A DNA stretch of 64,000 nucleotides from an uncultured Collinsella sp. Lineage in GTDB: Bacteria; Actinomycetota; Coriobacteriia; Coriobacteriales; Coriobacteriaceae. Made by a program: the position numbers and the translations under genes. The stretch spans positions 296,106 to 360,105 of the forward strand of contig CAKUEW010000002.1 of NCBI GenBank assembly GCA_934646815.1, in the 5' to 3' direction. Positions 1 through 9,523 of the stretch are shown here, piece after piece. The notes below the pieces were generated by a model. That model was not told where the DNA came from and searched no databases. It worked only from the letters and a program-made list of their open reading frames with translations. Each line of letters opens with the position of its first letter. Position 1 is the first letter of the stretch.

Positions 1-254
1 GGGGCGACACCGGGGCGAGCCGTCTGCGGCATCGGGGCAGCGCCAGGACGCTGCACACCCATGCCGGGCTGTGCAACCGGAGCTGCCAGCACGCCCGGAG
101 CTTGCGCGAGACGCTGCTGCTGGGCAGGCGTGCGAAGCGTCGCCGCGGCGGCAGCAGAAGCGCCACCGGGCATATACTTAGCGAGCTCCGAGCCGCACTT
201 TAGGCAAAACTTGCTGGTGTTGGGGTTATTGTATCCGCAGTGACCACAAAACAT
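1..254 (-). CDS. Zinc-ribbon protein, N-terminal part (runs off the window edge)
   Basis: The gene reads leftward and is cut by the window edge, so only about 84 N-terminal residues are seen. They begin MFCGHCGYNNPNTSKFCLKC, a zinc-ribbon with two CxxC knuckles (residues 3-6 and 17-20), followed by an Ala/Pro/Gln-rich linker. GGAAAGGA lies seven bases before the ATG and supports this start. It follows the zinc-ribbon/membrane gene upstream by 27 bp, so the two are probably co-transcribed. The ribbon resembles those on several other proteins of this locus. The rest of the protein, and so its function, cannot be judged. Confidence 0.75.
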   Translation of the reverse strand, partial: MFCGHCGYNNPNTSKFCLKCGSELAKYMPGGASAAAAATLRTPAQQQRLAQAPGVLAAPVAQPGMGVQRPGAAPMPQTARPGVA

Positions 255-281
255 GATGGGTCCTTTCCGGCGCTGGGCGCC

Positions 282-1880
282 TTAACGTGCGATCTTAACG
301 AGCTTGGGAGCGTCGGCCGAGGTGTCGAGCGCCCAAAGCGTAGATGCCTTGCCACTATTATCTGCCACAAACAGCGTCGTGCCGTTGAGCCACAGCGCCG
401 TTGTCGAGGGACTGAGGTCGACGCCGGCCTTATCCGCGACCTTGTCATAGTCGCTCGAAAGGCCCGAGCTCGCGTCGATCCAACCGAGCTCGCCGCTCGA
501 GAGCACCAGCGCACAACCGTGGCTGTTCGCCCACAGGCAACCCGCGTCGGCGTAAGCATCAAACGAGCTAAACGTACCACCCCCGGTGCAGCGCGAAAGC
601 GTGGTGTGCCCATCGGAGCCCGTCAACACGGCATAGAGCGTGCCCTCACTAAAGAAGGCATTTTTGAGCTGCTCGGAACCGGCGACATACGAGCCAAAGG
701 GCCCGTGTGTCTCCTGAGGGTGCTCGGTCTCAGCCTCGGCGTCTTCTTGCTCAAGCGCGATTTCCTGGGCAGAGGACACGTCGGCAAGCGTTGCCTCGCA
801 CACGGTCCAACCCGTATCGGTGGCAACAACCAAATCGCAGTGGCTGCTGTCACCAAACAGCCAGGCATTCGAAGCGGGTTGCGCCGCCACCAGATGCGCC
901 GCGTCCTTATCCAGACGCCACACGCAGGCCTTGCCGTCCTTGAGCGTCATGGCAGCGACGGTGCCGTCGCGCACGACCAGGCCGGAGACGTCGCCCTCGA
1001 GCGTCGCCACGGTCTTGGCCTTAGCCTTGCCGTTCGCTTCCTTGGCGCAGGTCGCGACATCCTCGATCTTCATGACGTTCGCGCCATCCGCATAATACAG
1101 ATCGCCATCGCAAACGTTCAGATGCCCCGCAGCGGTCTTTATGAGCACGGTTGCATCCACGGTCTTGGTGCCCGATGCCTTGCGTGCCAAAATATGCGAC
1201 CCGTCCGACCAGTACAGATACGAGCCGTCGCACACCATGTCGCCGCCGCCCAGGCCGGCCTTGGCCTGCGCCTTAACCTTGCGGTCGCCGCCCATAAGGT
1301 CGAGCTTACTTTCGGACTTTTTCTTTTGCTCCGAAACCTGCTGCGCCTCGCGCTTTAGATCCTGGTCGCCCTTCCAGGCCAGACCAACACCCGCGATAAT
1401 CGCGACGACCAGGACGGCAGCCACGGCAATGGCGATCTTCTTGACGAGCGGCTTGCGCACGGCAGCACGCGCGTTATCTAAATGGGGCAATGTGCGCGGC
1501 ACGGCGCTTTCTTTACCGGCAGAAGCGTTGGGGCTCACGCCCGTATCGCCATCCAGATTATCGAGCGAGAACAGCGCGTCCTCCCCCGTCGGGGCGGGTG
1601 CAGCAGACTCCGCAGCCGGTGCAGCAGCCTTCGCAAAACGGCGGCCAGGCCTATTCGCAGCGGCAGGCTCAGCGACAGGAGTCGCCTCGGCAGCAGAAGC
1701 CGCAGCCACCCCGCTCGCGGCAACACCAGCGCCAGCAGCATGCGACCCAACACCCGCAGCATGGCTCGGCGCTGGCGCATCCTCGCCCGCACTCAGCGGA
1801 GCCCCGCAAAACGGGCAGCAGCGCATTTCCTCATCGACCGGCTGTCCGCAAAACGGGCAAAGTGCCTGTTTGGAACCCAT
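282..1880 (-). CDS. Membrane-anchored double zinc-ribbon protein with a repeat-type extracytoplasmic domain
   Basis: The 532-residue protein starts with two CPFCG knuckles (about residues 8-25) forming a zinc ribbon. An Ala/Pro-rich linker follows, then one transmembrane helix near residues 148-170 (KIAIAVAAVLVVAIIAGVG). The remaining roughly 350 residues contain repeated aromatic segments such as YWSDG and LYYADG that resemble DUF5050-type beta-propeller blades. Topology should place the ribbon in the cytoplasm and the propeller-like part outside. AGGAAAGG precedes the ATG. The upstream surface-protein gene ends in a terminator lying in the 93-bp gap, so expression may depend on read-through. 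A role as a sensor or adaptor for the neighbouring kinases is inference from context. Confidence 0.8.
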   Translation of the reverse strand: MGSKQALCPFCGQPVDEEMRCCPFCGAPLSAGEDAPAPSHAAGVGSHAAGAGVAASGVAAASAAEATPVAEPAAANRPGRRFAKAAAPAAESAAPAPTGEDALFSLDNLDGDTGVSPNASAGKESAVPRTLPHLDNARAAVRKPLVKKIAIAVAAVLVVAIIAGVGLAWKGDQDLKREAQQVSEQKKKSESKLDLMGGDRKVKAQAKAGLGGGDMVCDGSYLYWSDGSHILARKASGTKTVDATVLIKTAAGHLNVCDGDLYYADGANVMKIEDVATCAKEANGKAKAKTVATLEGDVSGLVVRDGTVAAMTLKDGKACVWRLDKDAAHLVAAQPASNAWLFGDSSHCDLVVATDTGWTVCEATLADVSSAQEIALEQEDAEAETEHPQETHGPFGSYVAGSEQLKNAFFSEGTLYAVLTGSDGHTTLSRCTGGGTFSSFDAYADAGCLWANSHGCALVLSSGELGWIDASSGLSSDYDKVADKAGVDLSPSTTALWLNGTTLFVADNSGKASTLWALDTSADAPKLVKIAR

Positions 1881-1899
1881 CGATCAATCCTTTCCTAAC

Positions 1900-1938
1900 A
1901 AAAACGGCGCCCCGCCCAGCAGTGGGGCAAGGCGCCGT
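1900..1938 (-). terminator. Rho-independent terminator after the surface-protein gene
   Basis: On the minus strand ACGGCGCC and GGCGCCGT form an 8-bp stem around a GC-rich loop and are followed by a T run. It sits between the 1312-residue surface protein and the next gene, only about 20 bp before that gene's start, so it could act as an attenuator within the operon. Confidence 0.7.
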
Positions 1939-1973
1939 AAAGCTCACAGATGCACAAGCGTCTTGCGAAGAGC

Positions 1974-4900
1974 CTACTTCTCCTCGTTCTCCTTGCGCTT
2001 CTTGGCGACAACCATGTAGATACCGCCGGCGACAACGACGATCGCGACGATGGTGCCAACCATAAGCGGCAGGTTGTTCATCCACAGAACGAAGGAGTCG
2101 TTGGTGACGAGCACGCCCGTAGCCTTGAGCTCCTTGGACTTGTTGCCCGCGGCGTCCCAAGCGACAACGGAAACGTCCTGCTTGGAGGAGCTACCGTCGA
2201 GTACGAACTCGCGAATCGGGTTCTTCTCGAGCTGGTCAGCCGTAAAGGTAGCCACGGTCTTGCCGTTCACCTTGATCTGAGCCTTCGAAAGCTTCAGGTT
2301 GTCCTCGAAGCTCACCTTGGCCTTGTGCGAGGACTCCTCGTACTTACCGTTGGAAGCAAGGTCGACGAAGGAAGCGATGGGCGCGGTGTCGTCAACAGCG
2401 AAGTTGATCTCGGCCGCGGCGCCGGACTTCTTGGCGTTCTTGCCCTCCATGGTGTTCTCGGAGGAGTTGCCGGCGGCGTCCTCGCTGTGGAACAGCACAC
2501 GGTAAGCGCCGTCCTTGTCGTAGTTGGACTTGCTCACGGTGTAGTTGTACTCGCTCCAGCCGCTCGACGTGTCGGAGTCAGTGGTGTAGTTGTCACCGCT
2601 CTTGAGCGTCGTGTTCTTGGTATCGCGGGTCAGCTCGACGGAGGTCTTGTTGTCATCAAGGCCGGACGGGTTGATCTCGGTCACCTTAACATCGGTGGTC
2701 TTGGAGCTCTTGAGGTACTGATCGAGCATCTTGCCGGTGTTATCGGAGATGACGTAGGTCGAGCCAAAGCGGTTGACGGACCAGGTGACGGCCTCGGACT
2801 CGGTGTTGCCAGCAAGGTCGATAGCCTGAACGGTCAGCGTGTAGACGCCGTCGTTGCCCTTGGTCTTGGCCGGGTTGAGGTAGTTCACGGACTTGTCGGT
2901 AGCCGAGGTGTTGATCGCGGCGCCCGCATAGGGGTTCGGATCGTCCTTGGACAGCGGGTAGCTGATCTTGGAGACCTCGATGGTGGTGCCATCGGCAAGG
3001 TTGGTGTCGTGGACAGCGGCACTCGGAGCGACCTCGCCAGCATAAGCCGTGCGGTTGACGACATTCTGGATGTCGATCTTGGGCTTGATGGTGTCAATCA
3101 CGAACTCAGGCGAGGTGTAGGACTCGGACTTGTTGGAAGCCAGGTCCTCACCCGAGACGGAGAGTGTGTAGACGCCCTGGCCCGGGAAGGTCACCGTAGC
3201 GGTGTGGGTATCACCGTTGCTGGACCAGCCGCCGATCTGGGCAGGAGTAGCCTCGTCGCCGTTACCGGCAGAGACGGGAGCCTCGATCTTGAACAGGTTC
3301 GGATCGAAGTTGTGCTCCTCAACCGTAATGGTAGCCGTACGAGCAGCGTTGTAATACTTACCGTTCTGAGCAGCCTCGGTGTTCCAAGACACGTTCAGCT
3401 TAGGCGCGGTCTTGTCAATGGTGAAGGTGTCGCCAGAGAAGGTTTGGGCAGCAGTAGTACCAGCAAGATTTGCGTAGTTAACCGCAGAAACCTTGCAGTC
3501 CGCATCGCCCTTAGCGCCAAAGGTGTAGGAGAACGTATAAGTATCGTTACCCGCATCCGTGAGATCACCCGCAGTAACATTAAAAGTGTCGCTGCCATCG
3601 GTGATCGTGGTAATAACCTGACCGCGATCGTATGTCTGCACGTAGTCGCCGAAATGATCTGTCACCGTAATAGTAAAGGTACGGTTAGCATTGTAATAAC
3701 CGCGACCATTTGCCTCGCGCTGAACGTTGTTATTATCGAAACCAGCAGTAATCGTTGGTTCCGAAGCGTTTTGGATTAATTCGAGATCAGCAATCTTGGC
3801 CTTTGAATCTGCCTGAGTAACAGCCTTCTCCATTTTGTTGCCAGCAACATCGGATGCCTTCACATTAATGTTCTTGGCAAACACCTTCTGATCGGAAGCG
3901 TTGCTCGAAAGATCATAGGTAAAGATGTTGCCATCCGGCTTACCGACAGGATTACCAGAGCCCCCGGTCTCACTTCCGCTTGATTTAGCATTTTTACCGT
4001 ACACATATGAGATTTCCGGAGTGCCCGAAAGGCCTGAACCGTTATCTCCATTCGGATCGAGCACGCCAACCTTAAGACCAAGTTTTTTAGTAACAAACTT
4101 GGAATCGTTCGTCAGATCGTCATGGGTCTTCTCGTTGCGCGCATTGAAGTCAGAAATCAAGGCGGAACTCTTCAGCACGGGAGCAACAGTATCTCGACGA
4201 TAAGCAAGGTTGCTCGTTTGGGTAATCACACCATCCGCATCAATTGAGTAAAGATGGATATTGCCGTGATCGCCATCGATAGCTGTGTTGCCCGGATCGA
4301 CCTCTTTGTCCTTGTTTTTGCTCAGCTCGTCGGGGGTAATTGCAGTAGGATCATCAGCCGTCGTAAGCATGTGATCTTTCCAGCCGAAAGTAACCGGAGC
4401 AATCTTTCCATCCTTGCCGGTACCATTTAACCAGTAAGTCGCATTCTCCTCGTACTGCTTGGAAGTCATCTCTTTATTATTGCCACCGTTATCGGCATAC
4501 GCAACAATGCCCGTCTCAGCCCATTTCTTATCTGCGACAGGGGAGATAGTCACCGCGTCAGGAACCTTAATTTGGTAATTCGAGTAAGCATCATCCTTGA
4601 CGCCTTCCGCATCCTGGAAGGTGACGTTAGTGCTGCCACCCGCAACCGTCAATCCTTCAAAGGTGACACCACTAAAGTAATCAACATTGATATCATCGCC
4701 GTACTTCTCTTTGATTTGTTTTTTCACAGCTTCGTTGGCGCTGTTTTTGACAACCTCCTGCTGTTTCTCTTGGATGCGCGCGTCAAAGCTATCCTTCAGC
4801 TCAAGGTCGACCGGCGCTTTGGCGACGGGTTGCACAGTGACCTTTGTGGTCTTAGCGACGGTTTGGTCAGGATAGAGCCAATTGACATCAAAGCTAACGG

Positions 4901-5912
4901 GGTCAGCATGCTTCGAAGCCTTGACGGGGCTGACGGTTACCGTATAGGTGTCCGCATCAATCTTGGCAGTAAAGCACTTATCAGAATCCTGATAATTCTT
5001 CGGAAGATCGGGCACCAGGCCAGAAGTCACAGCACCGGTAGCAAAGGAGACCGACTTATCCTCGCCCTTGTAAATAAGACCCTCGATGGCCTTATCAGAC
5101 AGGTTGTCTACAACATTCGCCCAGATATCGGAGGAATTAACGTCGAGCACATAGCTCTTTGCATCAGTCGGGACATACTCCCCCTTCTGATCCGGGACAG
5201 GAGTGGGCACCTGTTGTTTCTTGCCAGTGTCCTTCTTTTCGTTTTCGTTCGTCGAACCTGCGTTCTCAGCACCAGCAGACTCGCCAGTACCGCTATCCTC
5301 CTTAGAGCCCTCGGAAGCCTGATCGGTATAGAAGTATGTAAACTTGTACTTCACCGAAGCAACGGGGACGTTAACCTTTGCACTGCACGCAGTTTTAGAG
5401 GTGATGGTAAGGTTTCCTTCCTTCATCTCAACGGCAACGCCAGCGTTATCAGAAGTCGGATTACCCGCCTCCGCATCAGTAATATCAGTGATCATGATAT
5501 CGGTGATTGAAGCACCCGGATGCGCAGCCTCTGCTTTAGCTTTTGCATCGTTAAGAATATTCTCGTAGCTACCCGTCTTATCGTGCAGCACCTCAATCTT
5601 AAGCTTGCCAACAAGCCACTCGGTAAGATCCTTCTTGGAGATGGAGCAAGAAGCCGTTCCATCAGTTCCGGCAGCGGGATGTGCGTCAAAGCCGAGCGAT
5701 ACGGTATTTGCCTTATCGAACCTGCCATACACCTCACCCTTATTCGCTGCCTTGGTAGTCTTAGCCGACTGCGTCGTCGTGCTCTCCGCATACGCGGCCG
5801 TCACGGCTTGGGCGATCGGGGTTGTGGGGATGGTCGATGTGGCCATCACGGTGGCGAGAATCACGGCTGCAGGCTTACGTGAATACGCCTTGAGTTTATC
5901 AAACACAGACAT
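1974..5912 (-). CDS. Large secreted, membrane-anchored surface protein with Ig-like repeats
   Basis: The 1312-residue protein begins MSVFDKLKAYSRKPAAVILA, a charged start and hydrophobic stretch ending near an AQA/AYA-type signal-peptidase site. The body contains several Ig-like/bacterial adhesin-type repeats, recognisable as recurring blocks around F-T-I-T-V-x-D-H-F and ending in S-Y-T or D-xAGN. The C-terminus has a transmembrane helix (MVGTIVAIVVVAGGIYMVVA) followed by KKRKENEEK, so the protein is anchored in the cell membrane. A longer reading from a TTG at 5939 overlaps the upstream stop; the ATG at 5912 has AGGGAAGGAAAA nine bases ahead and is preferred. It is the last gene before a terminator. 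A surface adhesin or ligand-presenting role is likely; the ligand is unknown. Confidence 0.88.
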   Translation of the reverse strand: MSVFDKLKAYSRKPAAVILATVMATSTIPTTPIAQAVTAAYAESTTTQSAKTTKAANKGEVYGRFDKANTVSLGFDAHPAAGTDGTASCSISKKDLTEWLVGKLKIEVLHDKTGSYENILNDAKAKAEAAHPGASITDIMITDITDAEAGNPTSDNAGVAVEMKEGNLTITSKTACSAKVNVPVASVKYKFTYFYTDQASEGSKEDSGTGESAGAENAGSTNENEKKDTGKKQQVPTPVPDQKGEYVPTDAKSYVLDVNSSDIWANVVDNLSDKAIEGLIYKGEDKSVSFATGAVTSGLVPDLPKNYQDSDKCFTAKIDADTYTVTVSPVKASKHADPVSFDVNWLYPDQTVAKTTKVTVQPVAKAPVDLELKDSFDARIQEKQQEVVKNSANEAVKKQIKEKYGDDINVDYFSGVTFEGLTVAGGSTNVTFQDAEGVKDDAYSNYQIKVPDAVTISPVADKKWAETGIVAYADNGGNNKEMTSKQYEENATYWLNGTGKDGKIAPVTFGWKDHMLTTADDPTAITPDELSKNKDKEVDPGNTAIDGDHGNIHLYSIDADGVITQTSNLAYRRDTVAPVLKSSALISDFNARNEKTHDDLTNDSKFVTKKLGLKVGVLDPNGDNGSGLSGTPEISYVYGKNAKSSGSETGGSGNPVGKPDGNIFTYDLSSNASDQKVFAKNINVKASDVAGNKMEKAVTQADSKAKIADLELIQNASEPTITAGFDNNNVQREANGRGYYNANRTFTITVTDHFGDYVQTYDRGQVITTITDGSDTFNVTAGDLTDAGNDTYTFSYTFGAKGDADCKVSAVNYANLAGTTAAQTFSGDTFTIDKTAPKLNVSWNTEAAQNGKYYNAARTATITVEEHNFDPNLFKIEAPVSAGNGDEATPAQIGGWSSNGDTHTATVTFPGQGVYTLSVSGEDLASNKSESYTSPEFVIDTIKPKIDIQNVVNRTAYAGEVAPSAAVHDTNLADGTTIEVSKISYPLSKDDPNPYAGAAINTSATDKSVNYLNPAKTKGNDGVYTLTVQAIDLAGNTESEAVTWSVNRFGSTYVISDNTGKMLDQYLKSSKTTDVKVTEINPSGLDDNKTSVELTRDTKNTTLKSGDNYTTDSDTSSGWSEYNYTVSKSNYDKDGAYRVLFHSEDAAGNSSENTMEGKNAKKSGAAAEINFAVDDTAPIASFVDLASNGKYEESSHKAKVSFEDNLKLSKAQIKVNGKTVATFTADQLEKNPIREFVLDGSSSKQDVSVVAWDAAGNKSKELKATGVLVTNDSFVLWMNNLPLMVGTIVAIVVVAGGIYMVVAKKRKENEEK

Positions 5913-5929
5913 CGTTCGATTTTCCTTCC

Positions 5930-6829
5930 CTAGTTGCAAACCCGATCGAGAGACTCGTCGGTATGAACTACGATCACATTCTGTTTGAGTATGAAGCGGA
6001 ATCCGTCATCCTCGTGTTGAGCAACACCTTCGGCATCGATGTTTTCATAAACATCGCCGCTGCTGAGTACGTCAGTCTCGGATTCAGACGCCTCGACGCC
6101 CTCGTCGAGCAGGCCGGTCTCCTGCTCGGAGTCCTCGTCGGCCTCGTCGAGCAGACCCGTCTCGCGCTCGGACTCCTCGTCCTCCTCCACGAGCAGACCC
6201 GTGGAGCGCTCGGACTCTTCGTCGTCCTCGACCAAGACACCCGTCGGACGCTCGGAATCCTCTTCGTCCTCGGTTAGCACGCCGGTCGGACGCTCGGAAT
6301 CCTCTTCGTCCTCAACCAGAACACCGGTGGGGCGCTCGGAATCTTCCTCGTCCTCCACGAGCACGCCGGTGGGTCGCTCGGTATCCAGATCATCCTCGGT
6401 CAGCACCTCGGTCGGGGTCTCGCTACCGGCAAAACCCTCGTCGTCGTTCTCGTCGCGAGCAGGCTTTTCAGCCTGCGCGGCGTGGGCGGCGCGGCGGGCC
6501 GAAGCGGGCTCGTCGCTGATGGGCGCGACCACCGTGGTCATGTTGTCGTCGCCCTCGGGACCCTCGTGCGCAATGTCGGTCACGCGGTCGTCGCCCTCGG
6601 GGCCACCCAGCACGGAGCGGGCGGGGTTGGACTTCTTAGCGCCGGCACCACGCGAGCCGCGCGTCGTACGGCGGCGCGCACCCTCACCAGAGGTGGGCAC
6701 GCGCTTGCCCTGGAGGAAGCGGATGGCATTGATGACATCCATCTTCACAAACACAACCACCGCGGCGACGGCGAGCACGGCCGCGAGAACAAACGCGGCG
6801 ATCGCTACGTAAAAGTAAACGTTTTCCAT
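5930..6829 (-). CDS. Membrane protein with an acidic T-x-V-L repeat array
   Basis: The 299-residue protein has an N-terminal transmembrane helix (about residues 5-28), then a basic Arg/Gly-rich segment and a long acidic C-terminal region. Between about residues 135 and 265 it carries a tandem repeat of roughly 14 residues with the core S-E-R-P-T-G-V-L followed by E/D residues. I count nine Thr-x-[Val/Leu]-Leu copies (TEVL, four TGVL, three TGLL, TDVL). Single threonines in an acidic context with hydrophobic residues at +2/+3 are typical of kinase substrates read by FHA domains. The gene is 12 bp downstream of the membrane kinase gene. The protein is probably a multivalent phosphorylation scaffold; this is inference. 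Confidence 0.8.
   Translation of the reverse strand: MENVYFYVAIAAFVLAAVLAVAAVVVFVKMDVINAIRFLQGKRVPTSGEGARRRTTRGSRGAGAKKSNPARSVLGGPEGDDRVTDIAHEGPEGDDNMTTVVAPISDEPASARRAAHAAQAEKPARDENDDEGFAGSETPTEVLTEDDLDTERPTGVLVEDEEDSERPTGVLVEDEEDSERPTGVLTEDEEDSERPTGVLVEDDEESERSTGLLVEEDEESERETGLLDEADEDSEQETGLLDEGVEASESETDVLSSGDVYENIDAEGVAQHEDDGFRFILKQNVIVVHTDESLDRVCN
6076..6415 (-). repeat. 42-bp coding tandem repeat (T-x-V-L array)
   Basis: Within the membrane-protein gene the DNA repeats at about 42 bp, each unit encoding one acidic 14-residue block around PTGVL. Units in the middle are nearly identical at the base level while the outer ones have diverged to TGLL or TDVL, which suggests recent expansion from the centre. 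Confidence 0.8.
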
Positions 6830-6841
6830 GTTCGCCCCTCC

Positions 6842-8590
6842 TTAATCCTCGGCGACGACGGCGTTGGAATACACCGTGGTGATCTTGCGCTGGACCTCGT
6901 TCTCCAGGCGCTGGATGGTCTCGTCGCGACGCTGCTCGGCATCGTCATCCTTGGGCGAGACGGACTTAAGACCCGAATCGACCTTCTTGTAGAGCTTCTC
7001 GGCCTGCGACTTCTTAATACCGGCGGCCTTGAACTTATCCATGTAGGTCTCCATGGCGTTGGAGATCAGCGCGTAGCTGTCCAGGCGCACCGTCTCGTTG
7101 GACTCGCTGGCGATCTCGTCGGCCAGGTCCTCCAGGTTGCCCCAGTACTCCTTGTACATAGAGTCGGAATCGTCGTCGGTCTTGACGGCGATGGCGATCT
7201 TGGTCGTGAACTGCGCAATGCCGTTGTAGATCTTGGCTTTGTCGCGGTTCTCGAACGACGGATCCTCCGCAGCGTTCTTAAAGTACTCGGCAGACGCCTT
7301 GATGCGCGTGGTGCGGTTGGCGTCCTCGTCGTCCTTGCTGCCGCCATAGGAGTAGAAGTACCAGTACAGACGGCCCATCTCGTAAGACAGCTCCGAGAAT
7401 CTGCTCGAATTCTCGAGCTCGGTCAGGTTCTGCTGATACACGTCGTCGAGCTGCGCCTTCTCCTTGGTGGTGAAGGTGCCGTCGGCCTTGTAGGCATCGA
7501 TGAGGCCCTCGTAGCCCTCGACGTCACCCGGACGATAGCCAATGGCGGCGAGGTAGGCCTTCTCGGCCTTCTCGGGAGCCGACTGGGTCTGGTCGCGGCC
7601 GAGCTTCATCTGGTAGTCGAACTTCTCGGTAATCGTGGACTCGCGCAGCGCCATGCTGCCAATGCCCACGACCAGGCACACCACGCATGCGATGACACAG
7701 CCAAAGAAGGTCTTGACCTTGCGGGCCTGCTTATCGCGGAACTCGCGGGTGAGCTCCTTGTAGATCTCCAGGTCGGCAGCCAGCTCGTCGCAGTCCTGGT
7801 AGCGGCGGGCACGTTCGAGCTCGCAGCACTTGGGGATGATGACGTCGGCAAAGCCCTCGCCCACGTTCTCGTTCTTGGTGTGAACGTTGGGCAGCGGGAA
7901 CTCGACCGGAGGCGCCTCGCCCACCAGCAGGTGCCACATGGTGGCGCCGATGCCGTAGATATCGGTACGGGCGTCGGTCTGGGCCTTGCCGTACTGCTCG
8001 GGCGCGGCGTAGCCCGTGGTACCAAAGGCGATGGTGTCCTTGCGGGCCTCGTCCTTGTACTCGCGCGCAACACCCAGGTCGATCAACTTAATGTAGCCAT
8101 CGGGGTGCAGCATGATGTTGGAGGGCTTCATGTCGCGGTAGACGATGGGCGGGTCCTGACGGTGCAGGTAGCCCAGGGCGTCGCACACCTGCAGCATCCA
8201 CTTTTGCACGTCCTCCTCGGACTGCGGGCCCTCGCGGCGCACCACGTCGGCCAGGGACGTACCCTCGACGTGGTCCATGATGACGTAGATAAAGTCCTCG
8301 GTCTTTTCGATATCGACGATGTCGACGATATTGGGGTGATCGAGCTTGGACAGCAGCTCGGCCTCACTTGCCAGCGACTGCTCGATGGGGCGGCCGGTGG
8401 GGTCAGTCGCGTTGCGGTCGACCTCTTTGACGGCCCACTGCTTGTTGGTGAGCTGCAGGTCGGCGGCCAGGTAGACACGGCTCATGCCGCCCTTGCCGAT
8501 CACCGACAGAATCTTGTAACGGCCCTTGATGACGTCGCCCACGCGCTTACGGCGCGCGTCGACCTCTCGCCTGCTTCTGGTAGACGGCAT
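6842..8590 (-). CDS. Transmembrane Ser/Thr protein kinase
   Basis: The 582-residue protein is a Hanks-type kinase. The glycine loop is IGKGGMSRVY (31-40), the ATP lysine is K55 in WAVKEV, the catalytic loop is YRDMKPSN (151-158, D153), the metal site is DLG (171-173) in place of DFG, and the activation loop ends TTGYAAPEQ (191-199). A transmembrane helix lies near 294-315. The C-terminal 260 residues are helical and TPR-like and should lie outside the cell. The gene begins 3 bp after the PP2C stop, so kinase and phosphatase are translated together. It is the most canonical of four kinases here and the best candidate to phosphorylate the T-x-V-L arrays next door. Confidence 0.93.
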   Translation of the reverse strand: MPSTRSRREVDARRKRVGDVIKGRYKILSVIGKGGMSRVYLAADLQLTNKQWAVKEVDRNATDPTGRPIEQSLASEAELLSKLDHPNIVDIVDIEKTEDFIYVIMDHVEGTSLADVVRREGPQSEEDVQKWMLQVCDALGYLHRQDPPIVYRDMKPSNIMLHPDGYIKLIDLGVAREYKDEARKDTIAFGTTGYAAPEQYGKAQTDARTDIYGIGATMWHLLVGEAPPVEFPLPNVHTKNENVGEGFADVIIPKCCELERARRYQDCDELAADLEIYKELTREFRDKQARKVKTFFGCVIACVVCLVVGIGSMALRESTITEKFDYQMKLGRDQTQSAPEKAEKAYLAAIGYRPGDVEGYEGLIDAYKADGTFTTKEKAQLDDVYQQNLTELENSSRFSELSYEMGRLYWYFYSYGGSKDDEDANRTTRIKASAEYFKNAAEDPSFENRDKAKIYNGIAQFTTKIAIAVKTDDDSDSMYKEYWGNLEDLADEIASESNETVRLDSYALISNAMETYMDKFKAAGIKKSQAEKLYKKVDSGLKSVSPKDDDAEQRRDETIQRLENEVQRKITTVYSNAVVAED

Positions 8591-8593
8591 GGG

Positions 8594-9481
8594 CTATCGA
8601 CCTCCCTGAGCCTGAACGCGCAGCACGAGCGCGGTGACGTTGTCGGCCTCTTTGCGATCCATGACGAGCTTGGCGGTGTCGGCGATGCGCTGCGTGACGC
8701 AACCGAACTCAAAGCCCTCCTGCTCCTCGCGGTCCAGGTCGGCGGCGGTGCAGGCGGCATAGGCGCCACGACGGCGCTCGGCGGCCCAGGCGTTGGCGTC
8801 CAGCGCATCGGGCCCCAAGCGACGGCGAAGCTCGGTATCGGTGAGCACGTGGCGGAAACCGTCGGAGCACAGCAGGTAGATGGCATCGCGATCGAGGTTG
8901 CCGTGGATTAGGTCGGGCACGACCTCCTTGGTGGAGCCCAGGCACTGCAGCAGCACGTTGCGGCGCGGGTGTGTGAGGGCCTCCTCGGGCGTGATGCGAC
9001 CGGCCTCGACCTCGCGGCGTACGAAGGTCTGATCGACCGTGAGCTGGTTGGTCGCCGACTCGGTGAGTTCGTAGGCACGCGTGTCACCCACGTGCACGAT
9101 GGAATAGCGGCCGCCGATGGCGAGCATGGCGGTGAGCGTGGTGCCCAGGTTCATGTGCTCGGCCATGCCATAGCGAATCAGCGCCATGTTCATGTCCTGA
9201 ACCAGGCCGCCCCACTGGCCGTCGACGAAGTTCTCAAAACCGCCGACGGAGCTCTCCATGGCCTCCAGGGCCACGGGCAGCTTGTTGTCGAACCAATCGG
9301 ACAGCATGTTGATGACGGCGGCAGAAGCGAGCTCGCCGCACTCAAGGCCACCCATGCCGTCGGCGACAGCGACCAGGGCGACATCGCCCACGGGGGTGGA
9401 GGCGACCTTGATCAGGTAGCTATCCTGGTTGGATTCGCGCGTTCGGCCGACATTGGAGTAACCGGCCCCTTCGAAAAGCAT
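8594..9481 (-). CDS. PP2C-family Ser/Thr protein phosphatase
   Basis: The 295-residue protein shows the PP2C (PPM) metal-binding motifs in order: RTRESNQD (13-20), DGMGG (41-45), VHVGDTRAY, an LCSDG motif in the middle of the protein, and the C-terminal DNVTALVL. There is no membrane segment, so it acts in the cytoplasm. It lies between an FHA gene and the kinase gene in the same transcription unit and should reverse phosphorylation by the local kinases. The length is close to that of a minimal PstP-type catalytic domain. Confidence 0.94.
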   Translation of the reverse strand: MLFEGAGYSNVGRTRESNQDSYLIKVASTPVGDVALVAVADGMGGLECGELASAAVINMLSDWFDNKLPVALEAMESSVGGFENFVDGQWGGLVQDMNMALIRYGMAEHMNLGTTLTAMLAIGGRYSIVHVGDTRAYELTESATNQLTVDQTFVRREVEAGRITPEEALTHPRRNVLLQCLGSTKEVVPDLIHGNLDRDAIYLLCSDGFRHVLTDTELRRRLGPDALDANAWAAERRRGAYAACTAADLDREEQEGFEFGCVTQRIADTAKLVMDRKEADNVTALVLRVQAQGGR

Positions 9482-9523
9482 CTGCGCTCCTTTCTCGAAT
9501 ATCTCAACGTGGGTCGCACGCCC

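Noticed and set aside
6482..8911. 809-codon ORF on the plus strand
   Set aside because: It overlaps the kinase and neighbouring genes in antisense and shows no domain or start signal.
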